Source: Candidatus Zhuqueibacterota bacterium
Lineage (GTDB): Bacteria > Zhuqueibacterota > Zhuqueibacteria > Zhuqueibacterales > Zhuqueibacteraceae
Direction: 5' to 3'
Length of the DNA: 42,738 nt
NCBI GenBank assembly: GCA_022616415.1
Contig: JAKEEU010000393.1
Location: forward strand, 1-42,738
This document shows, one piece after another, positions 25,826 to 33,382 of this stretch. A program made the translations under genes and the position numbers. Every line of letters begins with the position of its first letter. The stretch's first letter is position 1. Below the pieces are notes generated by a model. The model worked only from the letters and a program-made list of their open reading frames with translations. It made no database searches and was not told the DNA's origin.

Positions 25826-25905
25826 AAGAGTTCTCCTTTCTCTCCACTGGAGTTTCAGATGACTCCGCCGCGTCTACCGTCCGGTCGAACTAACCTTTTC
25901 TCGCT

Positions 25906-26058
25906 CTAACTCACCGCGTTATAAATGTCGTATCGAAGGATGGGTGGCTCAACCAACTCGACGGAAAGTGGGTAAAGCTGAATTTGCGCCCCGCTTTCGA
26001 GAAGTTGCCAGAACGTTACGAGCTGTTCGTTATTAAGTTTGTTGTAACTATCCTGACA
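25906..26058 (-). pseudogene. possible C-terminal remnant of an unidentified gene
   Basis: About 50 codons ending at TAG (25906-25908) read DSYNKLNNEQLVTFWQLLES, then GAQIQLYPLSVELVEPP to YNAVS. The composition is protein-like but the family is not recognised. The frame closes at a TAA inside the left inverted repeat of the neighbouring element, so the 5' part of the gene appears to have been cut off there. This could be a chance open frame. Confidence 0.35.
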
Positions 26059-26387
26059 ATGTTAAATTGAGTTCCCAAGAAAGCATCTGCAGCGATTTGG
26101 TGAGCAGTTGCGGTGCGACCCCAACGGGGTCAGATGTATCAGCCCAAGGGCATCGCCCTGGGAAGATGGCGTCATCTCATCTCCAAGCCCTGAAAGGGCG
26201 AAATGTGTTGCTCTCGAAAGACGACGCGTATCGCAGACATATTCCGCCCCCTTGGGGCTATAAAATGTGAAAATATACACCGTTCATAGGGCGTTGCCCC
26301 ATGCTAATGCATTGTGCCCCTTTGGGGCGGTCCAGCGGTGTCACCAACTGCGTTTTTGTATGACATATTTCTAAGTTAACATTGTCA
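26054..26387. mobile_element. candidate MITE-like element: inverted ends enclosing GC hairpins
   Basis: TGACAATGTTAA at 26054-26065 is matched exactly in inverted form by TTAACATTGTCA at 26376-26387, with further partial matching on both sides. The ~310 bp between carry no gene but six GC hairpins: ACCCCAACGGGGT (26118-26130), CCCAAGGGCATCGCCCTGGG (26143-26162), GCCCTGAAAGGGC (26187-26199), GCCCCCTTGGGGC (26246-26258), GGGCGTTGCCC (26289-26299) and GCCCCTTTGGGGC (26316-26328). The size, lack of coding capacity and inverted ends fit a non-autonomous element. No clear target-site duplication was identified. Confidence 0.6.
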
Positions 26388-26441
26388 AGATCGTTGCAAT
26401 TTGTTTTCATAAAATTAGCGTATTGCAGCGAAACAGCAAAA

Positions 26442-27245
26442 TCAACGTGCCTCGCGCGCACAACGAAAACCAAGGTTGTAGTTTCGCGTGACCGGATTGG
26501 CGAAATAGCGATAGGAGCATCGCAAATCGTCGGGATCGTTGGCCCACGAGCTGCCCCGCATCGCCCGGCGCGGCTTGCTGCTCTTCTGCGGCTGCGACTC
26601 CTTAATTGTATAATCATAGAGATCCGCGCACCACTCCCACGCATTGCCGGCCATGTCGTAAAGCCCGTAAGCGTTCGGCGGATAACTGCCGACGTCACGC
26701 AGATAGCGCTTGGCATCTTCCCAATTCCAGGCCCGGCTGCTGTCGGCGTCGTAATTGGCTTTGTCCGGCGTGATCTCGTTGCCCCACGGGAATTTGTATC
26801 GTGGTTTTCCATCAACGCCGGTAAAGCCGCCGCGCGCGGCATATTCCCATTGCGCCTCGGTAGGCAGTTTCTTGCCCACCCACTGCGCGTAAGTTGCGGC
26901 ATCGTGCCAGCTCACGTAAACCACCGGGCGTTTGGGATGCTGCAGTTGTTCTGCCCAAAAGCCTGGTGCAGGAGAATCCGGATTCGCTTCGAGGAATTGC
27001 CGGTATTGCTCGACCGTAACCTCGTATTTGTCCATGAAAAATCTATCGACGGAGACTTTGCGGGCCGGCAGCTCGTGCGCTTGAGGATTCGGATTTTCAC
27101 TTCCCATCACACAAACACCACCGGGGATATAAACCATTCCCTCGGGAGGGTTTTGGGAATTTCCCGAACAGGCGATGAGTTGCACGAAAGCAAGCAAGAT
27201 GAAAAACGAAAAACGCGGGTACAGACTGAACCTTTTGCGAAACAT
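26442..27245 (-). CDS. SUMF1/FGE-sulfatase-domain lipoprotein
   Basis: A 267-residue lipoprotein with signal segment ending LIAC (Cys26). It then has a full formylglycine-generating-enzyme-like (SUMF1) domain: MVYIPGGVCVMGSENPN, VSVDRFFMDKYEVTVEQYRQ, RPVVYVSWHDAATYAQWVGK, LPTEAQWEYAARGG, FPWGNE, YGLYDMAGNAWEWCADLYD, RGSSWANDPDDLRCSYR and NLGFRCARE. In true FGE two cysteines follow the GGS-Y motif. Here the first is missing, so sulfatase activation is unlikely, and a binding or structural role is more usual for such proteins. ATG 27245 (GAGGA upstream) gives a normal lipoprotein signal. ATG 27293 also has AAGGAG at good spacing and would add 16 residues. Confidence 0.88.
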   Translation of the reverse strand: MFRKRFSLYPRFSFFILLAFVQLIACSGNSQNPPEGMVYIPGGVCVMGSENPNPQAHELPARKVSVDRFFMDKYEVTVEQYRQFLEANPDSPAPGFWAEQLQHPKRPVVYVSWHDAATYAQWVGKKLPTEAQWEYAARGGFTGVDGKPRYKFPWGNEITPDKANYDADSSRAWNWEDAKRYLRDVGSYPPNAYGLYDMAGNAWEWCADLYDYTIKESQPQKSSKPRRAMRGSSWANDPDDLRCSYRYFANPVTRNYNLGFRCAREAR

Positions 27246-27586
27246 TAATTCCTCAATGTATTCGCCAGCGGCGAGAGTGAAGGTTTTTCGCATGACGCTT
27301 CTCCTTTGCTGCTCCTGATCTCCGTATTCCCAACCAACCGTCTGCGTTGAAACGGCAATGAAGCGTCGAAGCGTGTTGCGTCGATACGTGCGTGACTGTG
27401 CCAGAGGGGTGAGGCAATCTCCTCGCGGGATAGTTTATGGGGCTACGGTTGTCAATAAAGGAGCATCTAAAAAAAACGCTAACCAACGCAAAACAACTTC
27501 ATAGCGAAGCAGCGAATTACTTCGGCTCTCCGGCCGCGGCGTTGATAAATAACCGCCAAATTTCCATCATGGCACGCTTTGCCAGC
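27246..27586 (-). other. 341-bp gap between the SUMF1 and GWxTD genes
   Basis: No gene is supported here. Apart from the alternative start at 27293 with AAGGAG, it holds no clear promoter, hairpin with T-tract or repeat. A short open frame ends in RLFINAAAGEPK near 27517 but lacks support. Confidence 0.4.
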
Positions 27587-29002
27587 TCACTGCCCGGCAA
27601 TGAGATCGCGCCAGTCTTCATTTTTAATCTCGCCGAGCTTGGTGGAATGCAGCAGCCGATATTCCCGCAGTCCGGTCTGGTCGGCAAAAATAAAATCGAC
27701 GCCGCCTTCGATGCCGTTATAGGTCCAGATCTCATAAGGCTTGTTTTCATTGGAATATGGAAAACGCTCGATGTCGTCGGGCTTGCCGTAAATGAGATAA
27801 ACCCGGCCGCGATCGGTGCGCCAGCCCTTGATCGTCATGCTGCTGAAGTTGTCGTTGGCGAGGGCCACGGCTTGCAAATATACGGTGCGCAGCTCTTGCC
27901 ATGGCATATTTTTCTCCCGGCTATAGCGGCTCCAGAATTGTGCGAGAAATTCGCGCCGGGCCGGCGCATGAGCGAGCTTTTTGGCAATTTCCGTTTCCGC
28001 CTTGTCGTAAAAGTATTTGACGTAGCCAACCTCGTTTGCCACTTCTTCGTCGGATAAGCCGGCAAAAACCTGCACCGGAATACTCTGCACCGCCGCCGCG
28101 GGCGCTGCCTGCAATTGCGGGTTGTAAACAAAAACCTTTTTGCGGGCGGATTGCAAGCTTTTGCCCTCCGCATCGAGCAAATCGAAGTGCAGAAAATAAG
28201 TGCCGCTCGGCACGGCGCTGACGTTGAGCGCGCCGACCTCGACGCTCGCCTCCATCATCGGCTTCGTTTGCTCGCGCGGCCGGGGGGAAGAAAGCGGCGC
28301 ACCGCCGGCGCCGGCCAAATAGCATTTGGTGCGATAGCTCGAGCCGGAAACGTTTTGGCGGAGGTTATAGATTTCCAGATAATAATAGAGCATCGGCTGC
28401 TCGGCGCCAAAGATGGCCGAGGGATTGGGAATGACGCGCATCGACTGCTTGCAAAAAACGTCGTTGGGCGAGCCGTTCTCCGATCTGACCGGCTTAATCG
28501 ATGAAGCCAGCTCGATGTCACTCATCGCCAGGGCTTCCGGGACAATGGCTTCGTGTGCAATGGCCATCACGACGCTGTCGGATTTGGCCGCGCCGCGCAG
28601 GTCGCGCGCAAAGAGTTTCACGCGGTGGGTGCCGGAATGAATCGGATAGCGCAGCACGTTGACGATGCGCTGGCCGCGCGCCGTATCGGCTACGGCAATT
28701 TTGTCCGGAGTACGCCACATATCCGCCACCCACAGCGAATCGCCCTTGGCAATATTCACGCGCATCATCAAATCCGCGATGGCGCTGTCGGCGCTGCTCG
28801 CGGTGTAAACCAGCGCATCCCGGCGGATGCCGTAAGCGATTTCGAGGTAGGGGCGCTTGCCGCCGTTGCTGCGAAAAATGGCGTAATCCGCTTCGACCAT
28901 GAACGGCTTTGGCGAAGAAGCTTCTTGCGCGTTCGCAACCGCGGAAAAGCTAATGATGGCAAATGCAAAAATCAAAGTGGCAAAAAAATATAAAACTCGC
29001 AT
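27587..29002 (-). CDS. GWxTD domain-containing exported protein
   Basis: A 471-residue protein with a signal peptide (about 1-25, ending AVANAQ). The N-terminal half is beta-rich (about 30-320) and includes segments on secreted-protein motifs such as GTYFLHFDLLDAEGKSL. The C-terminal ~120 residues are the GWxTD domain: FLAQFWSRYSREKN, MTIKGWRTDRGRVYLIYGKP, then DDIERFP and YEIWTYNGIEGGVDFIFAD. The GWRTD motif itself is near residue 390. The domain is common in Acidobacteria, Gemmatimonadota and KSB1-type genomes and has no proven function. ATG 29002 is used because AAGGA lies 7 bp upstream; the preceding GTG is in frame. The upstream PorV-like gene is separated by a strong terminator, so this gene probably has its own promoter or depends on read-through. 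Confidence 0.88.
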   Translation of the reverse strand: MRVLYFFATLIFAFAIISFSAVANAQEASSPKPFMVEADYAIFRSNGGKRPYLEIAYGIRRDALVYTASSADSAIADLMMRVNIAKGDSLWVADMWRTPDKIAVADTARGQRIVNVLRYPIHSGTHRVKLFARDLRGAAKSDSVVMAIAHEAIVPEALAMSDIELASSIKPVRSENGSPNDVFCKQSMRVIPNPSAIFGAEQPMLYYYLEIYNLRQNVSGSSYRTKCYLAGAGGAPLSSPRPREQTKPMMEASVEVGALNVSAVPSGTYFLHFDLLDAEGKSLQSARKKVFVYNPQLQAAPAAAVQSIPVQVFAGLSDEEVANEVGYVKYFYDKAETEIAKKLAHAPARREFLAQFWSRYSREKNMPWQELRTVYLQAVALANDNFSSMTIKGWRTDRGRVYLIYGKPDDIERFPYSNENKPYEIWTYNGIEGGVDFIFADQTGLREYRLLHSTKLGEIKNEDWRDLIAGQ

Positions 29003-29012
29003 CACGGTATCC

Positions 29013-29058
29013 TTTCAAAAAAAATGGGTGAAGCTCCGCGGCGGAGCTTCACCCATTT
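29013..29058 (-). terminator. perfect 18-bp hairpin terminator after the PorV-like gene
   Basis: AAATGGGTGAAGCTCCGC (29022-29039) is perfectly complementary to 29041-29058. On the minus strand the stem is followed at once by a run of eight T, a textbook intrinsic terminator. It lies 15 bp after the PorV-like stop and runs into the ribosome-binding region of the GWxTD gene. Confidence 0.92.
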
Positions 29059-29073
29059 CAAAACACCCGGCGA

Positions 29074-30135
29074 TTAGAAGGTCAACGTGAAGGTGAACCA
29101 CTGATTGTCGTCAAACAACTCAGTCATGCGATAAGCATAATCCAGATTCAAATGCATTTTCTCGCTGACTTTGAAGTTCACCCCGCCGCCGAAGCTGGGA
29201 CCAAACAGATACTCGTCATCCTGGCTCTTGAATTTATCCGTGTCCGGATCATAGGAAATCGTATAGCCGCCGCGCAGGAAGATGGTCTTGTTCAGATTAT
29301 ATTCCGCGGCTAAACCGTATTGATCCAGGCCGAAGTTGTGGTTCAAGAAGTTGCCGCTGAAGGTCAACAAGCTTTTCTCGCCGAAAGCAACGTCATAAGA
29401 AACGCCCAACTCCAGCGTCGTAGGCAGCTCGAAGGAGCCGAGCGGAACGCGAAAGTTGCGGTTGCGCGTGCTGGGTTCCGAGCCGCCTGGGGTGACTCGG
29501 GTCTCGGCATCGGAACCGCTGAATTGAAGATTCGGGCCGAGGTTTTTAAGCGTAACGCCGAGCTTGAGTCCTTTGACGCTGGTCGCATATTGCAGGCCGA
29601 AGTCGAAGGCAAAGGTCGAGGCGCTGGTGCTGAGCACCTTTTCGCTCAGGACTTTGCCCGTCACCCCGAAGGCAATGCGATCGGTCATTTGGCGGGAATA
29701 GGTCAACCCCAAAGTGACAAAACTCGGGTTGAGCGTGGCGCCCGTCCCTTCGGTCTGAAGCTCGGTCGTTTCCAAAATTTCGCCAAAATCCAACGATTTC
29801 ACACTCAAGCCGATGGAACCAATGCCAAAACGGAAGCTGGCCGCAGCATAATTGACATTGATATCGGCAATGTAACGCAAATGCGAAAACATCACTTCCG
29901 CCGATGTGGAAGAAACGGCGAGACCGGCGGGATTCCAATAGATGGCTTCGATGCCGCTAATCGTCGAGCTGACATTCCCTCCGAGGCCCGTGCCGCGAGA
30001 GCCAACCGGTATGAGCAATTCCACACCACTGGCCGTCCCGCGCCGCTTGCCGGTTCCGGCATCTGCCGGGGAAACCGCCAGCAAGACCGAGACCGCCAAC
30101 AGGAAGAATAAAAGCAATCTGATGCTGATCTTCAT
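29074..30135 (-). CDS. PorV/PorQ-like outer-membrane beta-barrel protein
   Basis: A 353-residue barrel. The signal peptide ends ADAGT. The N-terminal motif LLIPVGSRGTGLGGNVSSTI, followed by IEAIYWNPAGLA and SHLRYIADINVNYAA, is the hallmark of the PorV/PorQ family. Alternating beta-strands continue to a C-terminal aromatic FTLTF, as expected for an outer-membrane protein. PorV shuttles type IX cargo from the translocon to the surface attachment complex in Bacteroidota; family members in KSB1-like genomes are often found beside cargo genes. Here it lies 99 bp downstream of a family F gene, supporting a dedicated cargo relation (inference). Whether it is PorV proper, PorQ or a FadL-like relative is not settled. 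SD-like GGAGATAAC precedes the ATG. Confidence 0.85.
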   Translation of the reverse strand: MKISIRLLLFFLLAVSVLLAVSPADAGTGKRRGTASGVELLIPVGSRGTGLGGNVSSTISGIEAIYWNPAGLAVSSTSAEVMFSHLRYIADINVNYAAASFRFGIGSIGLSVKSLDFGEILETTELQTEGTGATLNPSFVTLGLTYSRQMTDRIAFGVTGKVLSEKVLSTSASTFAFDFGLQYATSVKGLKLGVTLKNLGPNLQFSGSDAETRVTPGGSEPSTRNRNFRVPLGSFELPTTLELGVSYDVAFGEKSLLTFSGNFLNHNFGLDQYGLAAEYNLNKTIFLRGGYTISYDPDTDKFKSQDDEYLFGPSFGGGVNFKVSEKMHLNLDYAYRMTELFDDNQWFTFTLTF

Positions 30136-30190
30136 GAGTCGTTATCTCCTGGTTTTGAAAGTCAAATGACCAGTGTATTTTAAAGTATTG

Positions 30191-30218
30191 AGCACCGGGA
30201 GGTGCTGAGGCGCGCCTC
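30191..30218 (-). terminator. overlapping GC hairpins between the family F and PorV-like genes
   Basis: AGCACC-GGGA-GGTGCT (30191-30206) is directly followed by the palindrome GAGGCGCGCCTC (30207-30218). An alternative pairing CGGGAGG/CCTCCCG spans both. On the minus strand the sequence after the first stem is only moderately T-rich (CAATACTTTAAAAT). It may be an attenuator or RNA-processing stem rather than a full terminator. Confidence 0.5.
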
Positions 30219-30234
30219 CCGATCATCATCAAGC

Positions 30235-33200
30235 TTAGAACACATCGAGGCGCTCTTCCGGCTGGAAGACAGCAAGCTTGAGAACCTTCTGGCCGACATT
30301 GGGCAATTCGATATGCGCGATATAGATGCCGCTGGCGACCGGAACGTCACTGGCGTTGCGGAGATCCCATCGCTGCAATTGGGTGCCATCGGTATGCTCA
30401 ATCGTCTTCACCAATTCACCGGCAAGCGTAAAAATGCGAATCTTTGCCGTTGGCGTCAGGTGCGTAAAGGTCACGAACCGGTTCACCGGATCGCGCTCTT
30501 CAATATTATAGCCAACGTACGGGTTCGGGAACACGTTCACCAACTTGGCCTGCTGCTTCGCCAGGGCCACGTCGTTCTTTATCGCCGCTTTGGTCTTGAA
30601 TGAAAATACATCCTTCTCCGTATTCACGAAGTTGGGCGTGATCTTGTACACTTGACCATCCGCCCACTCCAGTGTATGCCCGCCCCGCAGGACCGGCCAT
30701 ATTGAATACAGGACGTCAAACTCTGCGGCTTGACCTAACGCCGTACGAGAGGTGTAGTATGGATCAGGCGTGTCGCTGTAGGTGCTATTGAGGATGAAGA
30801 GATAGTTTCTCGAAGCTGCAACGCTCGGATCCCACAGGTTGTTCTGCTCGCCAGCTTGTTCGACGTAGGCGGCGTTCAATTGCCGTTCGGGCTGCCCGGG
30901 GGTGACATCCCACACCGTGAAGTGCTGAGGCTCATAACTGATATAGCCATAATTGGGCGTGCCACCACGCAGGTACATATAGGCGCGTTGCCCGTCAGCA
31001 TTGGTGCGGAATCGGATCTCGACCGGAATATACTGATCCGGGGTGATATTACTGCCGAAGAAATTCACGCCAAGGCCCAACCCTCCACTCAGAAGGTCGC
31101 CACCCCAATTATTACCAGTGAACCAACGTGCGCCATCGTTTGGCAAAAATTCCGCCGACTTGGCGGCCAAGGGCGGCCCAAACACTTGGAGCACAAAACC
31201 ATCAACAATTGGGAAATCTCCGGGACCTGTATCGCCCTGATTGACCCAGCCCGAGACTTTCACGACATTATCCGTATCATCGGTAAGATCCCATACCGGG
31301 CCGTCCTCTGTGGAGCGGAAACTGACATGATAATCATGTCCAGTCAAGTCTTCCGGCTCCACCACCTTGGGATAGACACTTCCATCGCTCGGTATGGGGC
31401 CTGGATTGGCATGCGTGATGGCAAGCGTGTCTCCCGCCGGGGTCGTCAGCAAATCGCCCAACTTTTCGCTTACCGGGATGGTCAGGAAGGGTCGCAGGGT
31501 GCTCTCGATGGCGTATGGCCCTCCGGCGTTGCCCTCGAAACCCTCCTGATTATACCCATAAGCCGTCACCGCAAAGTAATATCTGCGGTTGGGAATCAGC
31601 GGCTGATTGCCGCGAACCGCATCCTGGGTAATGCGCAAATATCTAAAAACGCCAGTATCTCTGGGTTTTTGTACGGTGACTTCGACAAATTCGCCGCGGA
31701 CCGCGTCCAGGACGAAATCTTTGATGTCTTGGAAGTTGCCATCCATAATGTCGAAGGTGGCAATCTTCTTGACCGTCGTCGTGGTGCCAAGAGTCAATTC
31801 ATCGGTCTGATAGACATTGTAACCCTGGAACCTGTAGTTCGTCGGCACACCATCAACAGTGTGAAACTTGTCGACTTCCTCGTAAGTTTCGGCGCGGTCA
31901 TCCCATTTCAGCAAGATGGCATCTTTTTCCACCGTCACTTCCACGGTCGGAGCGGGCGGGTTTCTCGGCAAGACAAAATTGTTGTCATAGGCGGCCTGCG
32001 CCGATTGATCAGCTTGCCGCAAAATACTGATTGTGGAGGGCGCATCCGAACCTTGGGCAATCAACATACCGCCAACCACTTCCTGCGTGTCACCTGCTGC
32101 CAACGTAAAGGGACCGCTGGTCATCAAAAAGCGTTTGTCGCCATGTGTATCATCCAACCAACCGCTGCCAGTGACCGGATCACCCGCATGCCAGAATTTG
32201 GTCACTTGGTTGGTTTGCGGGTTGACAATCGGATCGCCGGCTCTATCCAGACCCAGCATGAAGTTATAGGCTTCCGGGCCGGTTTCCGGGTCCCGATATT
32301 GCGTTGGGCCGGCATTGATATACTTGGCAAATGAAGACATGGGCAGATTCTTGAAATCAGGAATCCGGCGGCCGGAAACATTGGCCGTGTCACCCGGACT
32401 GGGGACAATCGGCCCTTGGAAGAAATCATAGCCAATGGCTGGCGGCGAGGTGCCATAGAGTCCATCGGCCTGAGTTTTGTACATATACCCTAATGAGATC
32501 GTCGTATCACTTCCCACCAAGTCAGCCGCATCGCCAATGTCGATGTCAGCCCAGAACGAAACGTAGGTATCAGTCACGTCCACCCCACCCTTGTTAATAA
32601 TGACGAATTTGAAGAAAAGCATGTCACCGAAGGCATCCGGCCGGTTGAAGCCCCAGGCGGTTTGCTGCACTTCAATGCCCAAAGGCTTGGTCGAGAAGAG
32701 CCGGGAGTGCAAGATTTCGTCAAGATCGTTATATACACACCAGGTCATGGAGGTGCCAAGCAAGGCGGGCATTCTGGAGCCATCGGCAGCAAGAGTAAAG
32801 GGCGCACCATCGTCATACGGCCATGCCGCGAAATCCGGATTCTGCGAGGGATCATCGAAATCTGACTGATTGATCGTATAAATCCGATATTGGGGAGCAT
32901 TCGGATCGGTAGCCTGGCCGTTGGGCAAAATGGGGCCGGGTTGAAATTCGACCACATACTCGCCGGCGGAGGCCACAATTTCACCATTTTTCTTGCCGGC
33001 CACCCAGATGCCCGAGGCAAAATTAATCGTATTGAGCGAGCCGGCCGGCCATTCCATGCCGGCGCTACTGGTCGGAATATGGCTTACGAGCTGGCCATTG
33101 TTGGTAATGTAATTGGCAATGCGGTTGGGCGTCCACACCGGGCGGGTGATGGTCATGGGTTTGGCAAGCCGCTGCCCTTTGTCGCCTTTCTTTTTAAGAC

Positions 33201-33282
33201 CACCGATGCTGTCATTCGTGATGACGAACACCGTTGCGACAAGGAACAACAGCAAGGTGAGTGAAACACAGACTTTTCGCAT
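30235..33282 (-). CDS. family F: ~1,000-residue secreted protein, third intact copy (PorV-linked)
   Basis: A 1,015-residue member. ATG 33282 is chosen because AAGGAG lies 8 bp upstream and the signal segment (MRKVCVSLTLLLFLVATVFV) follows immediately. The N-terminal module shows RPVWTPNRIANYITNNGQ, GMEWPAGSLNTINFASGIWV, FWADIDIGDAADLVGSDTT and DDTHGDKRFLMTSGPFTLA. The Fn3-like part has ILLKWDDRAETYEEVDKF and FRFQGYNVYQ-like strands. The middle contains WFTGNNWGGDLLSGGLGLG. The FlgD-like tail runs VFPNPYVGYNIEERDP to SGIYIAHIELPNVGQKVLKL and an acidic extension FQPEERLDVF. In the tail and extension it is closer to the 21393 copy. Its place between a full receptor and a PorV-like barrel makes it the likely reference copy. 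The function is unknown. Confidence 0.85.
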   Translation of the reverse strand: MRKVCVSLTLLLFLVATVFVITNDSIGGLKKKGDKGQRLAKPMTITRPVWTPNRIANYITNNGQLVSHIPTSSAGMEWPAGSLNTINFASGIWVAGKKNGEIVASAGEYVVEFQPGPILPNGQATDPNAPQYRIYTINQSDFDDPSQNPDFAAWPYDDGAPFTLAADGSRMPALLGTSMTWCVYNDLDEILHSRLFSTKPLGIEVQQTAWGFNRPDAFGDMLFFKFVIINKGGVDVTDTYVSFWADIDIGDAADLVGSDTTISLGYMYKTQADGLYGTSPPAIGYDFFQGPIVPSPGDTANVSGRRIPDFKNLPMSSFAKYINAGPTQYRDPETGPEAYNFMLGLDRAGDPIVNPQTNQVTKFWHAGDPVTGSGWLDDTHGDKRFLMTSGPFTLAAGDTQEVVGGMLIAQGSDAPSTISILRQADQSAQAAYDNNFVLPRNPPAPTVEVTVEKDAILLKWDDRAETYEEVDKFHTVDGVPTNYRFQGYNVYQTDELTLGTTTTVKKIATFDIMDGNFQDIKDFVLDAVRGEFVEVTVQKPRDTGVFRYLRITQDAVRGNQPLIPNRRYYFAVTAYGYNQEGFEGNAGGPYAIESTLRPFLTIPVSEKLGDLLTTPAGDTLAITHANPGPIPSDGSVYPKVVEPEDLTGHDYHVSFRSTEDGPVWDLTDDTDNVVKVSGWVNQGDTGPGDFPIVDGFVLQVFGPPLAAKSAEFLPNDGARWFTGNNWGGDLLSGGLGLGVNFFGSNITPDQYIPVEIRFRTNADGQRAYMYLRGGTPNYGYISYEPQHFTVWDVTPGQPERQLNAAYVEQAGEQNNLWDPSVAASRNYLFILNSTYSDTPDPYYTSRTALGQAAEFDVLYSIWPVLRGGHTLEWADGQVYKITPNFVNTEKDVFSFKTKAAIKNDVALAKQQAKLVNVFPNPYVGYNIEERDPVNRFVTFTHLTPTAKIRIFTLAGELVKTIEHTDGTQLQRWDLRNASDVPVASGIYIAHIELPNVGQKVLKLAVFQPEERLDVF

Positions 33283-33340
33283 TAGTTTTCTCCTTCCGTT
33301 CGGTTTTGTTGAATGCATCGTCATGCCGAACCACTTTCAA

Positions 33341-33373
33341 AACTGACCGGTCACTACAAGTGACCGGTCAGTT
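33341..33373 (-). terminator. perfect 15-bp hairpin terminator after the receptor gene
   Basis: AACTGACCGGTCACT (33341-33355) and AGTGACCGGTCAGTT (33359-33373) are perfectly complementary, with a 3-nt loop. The hairpin lies 9 bp after the receptor stop; a short TTTT follows on the minus strand. It separates the receptor from the family F gene and could tune their ratio by partial termination. Each arm contains the palindrome GACCGGTC. Confidence 0.85.
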
Positions 33374-33382
33374 AGGTTAGAA

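Noticed and set aside
26442..27245. Functional sulfatase-activating enzyme
   Set aside because: The catalytic cysteine pair of FGE is not complete and no sulfatase gene is present.
30856..32334. 492-residue plus-strand open frame
   Set aside because: It is fully antisense to the conserved family F gene at 30235-33282 and shows no domain; similar antisense frames lie opposite other family F and propeller genes and reflect codon bias.
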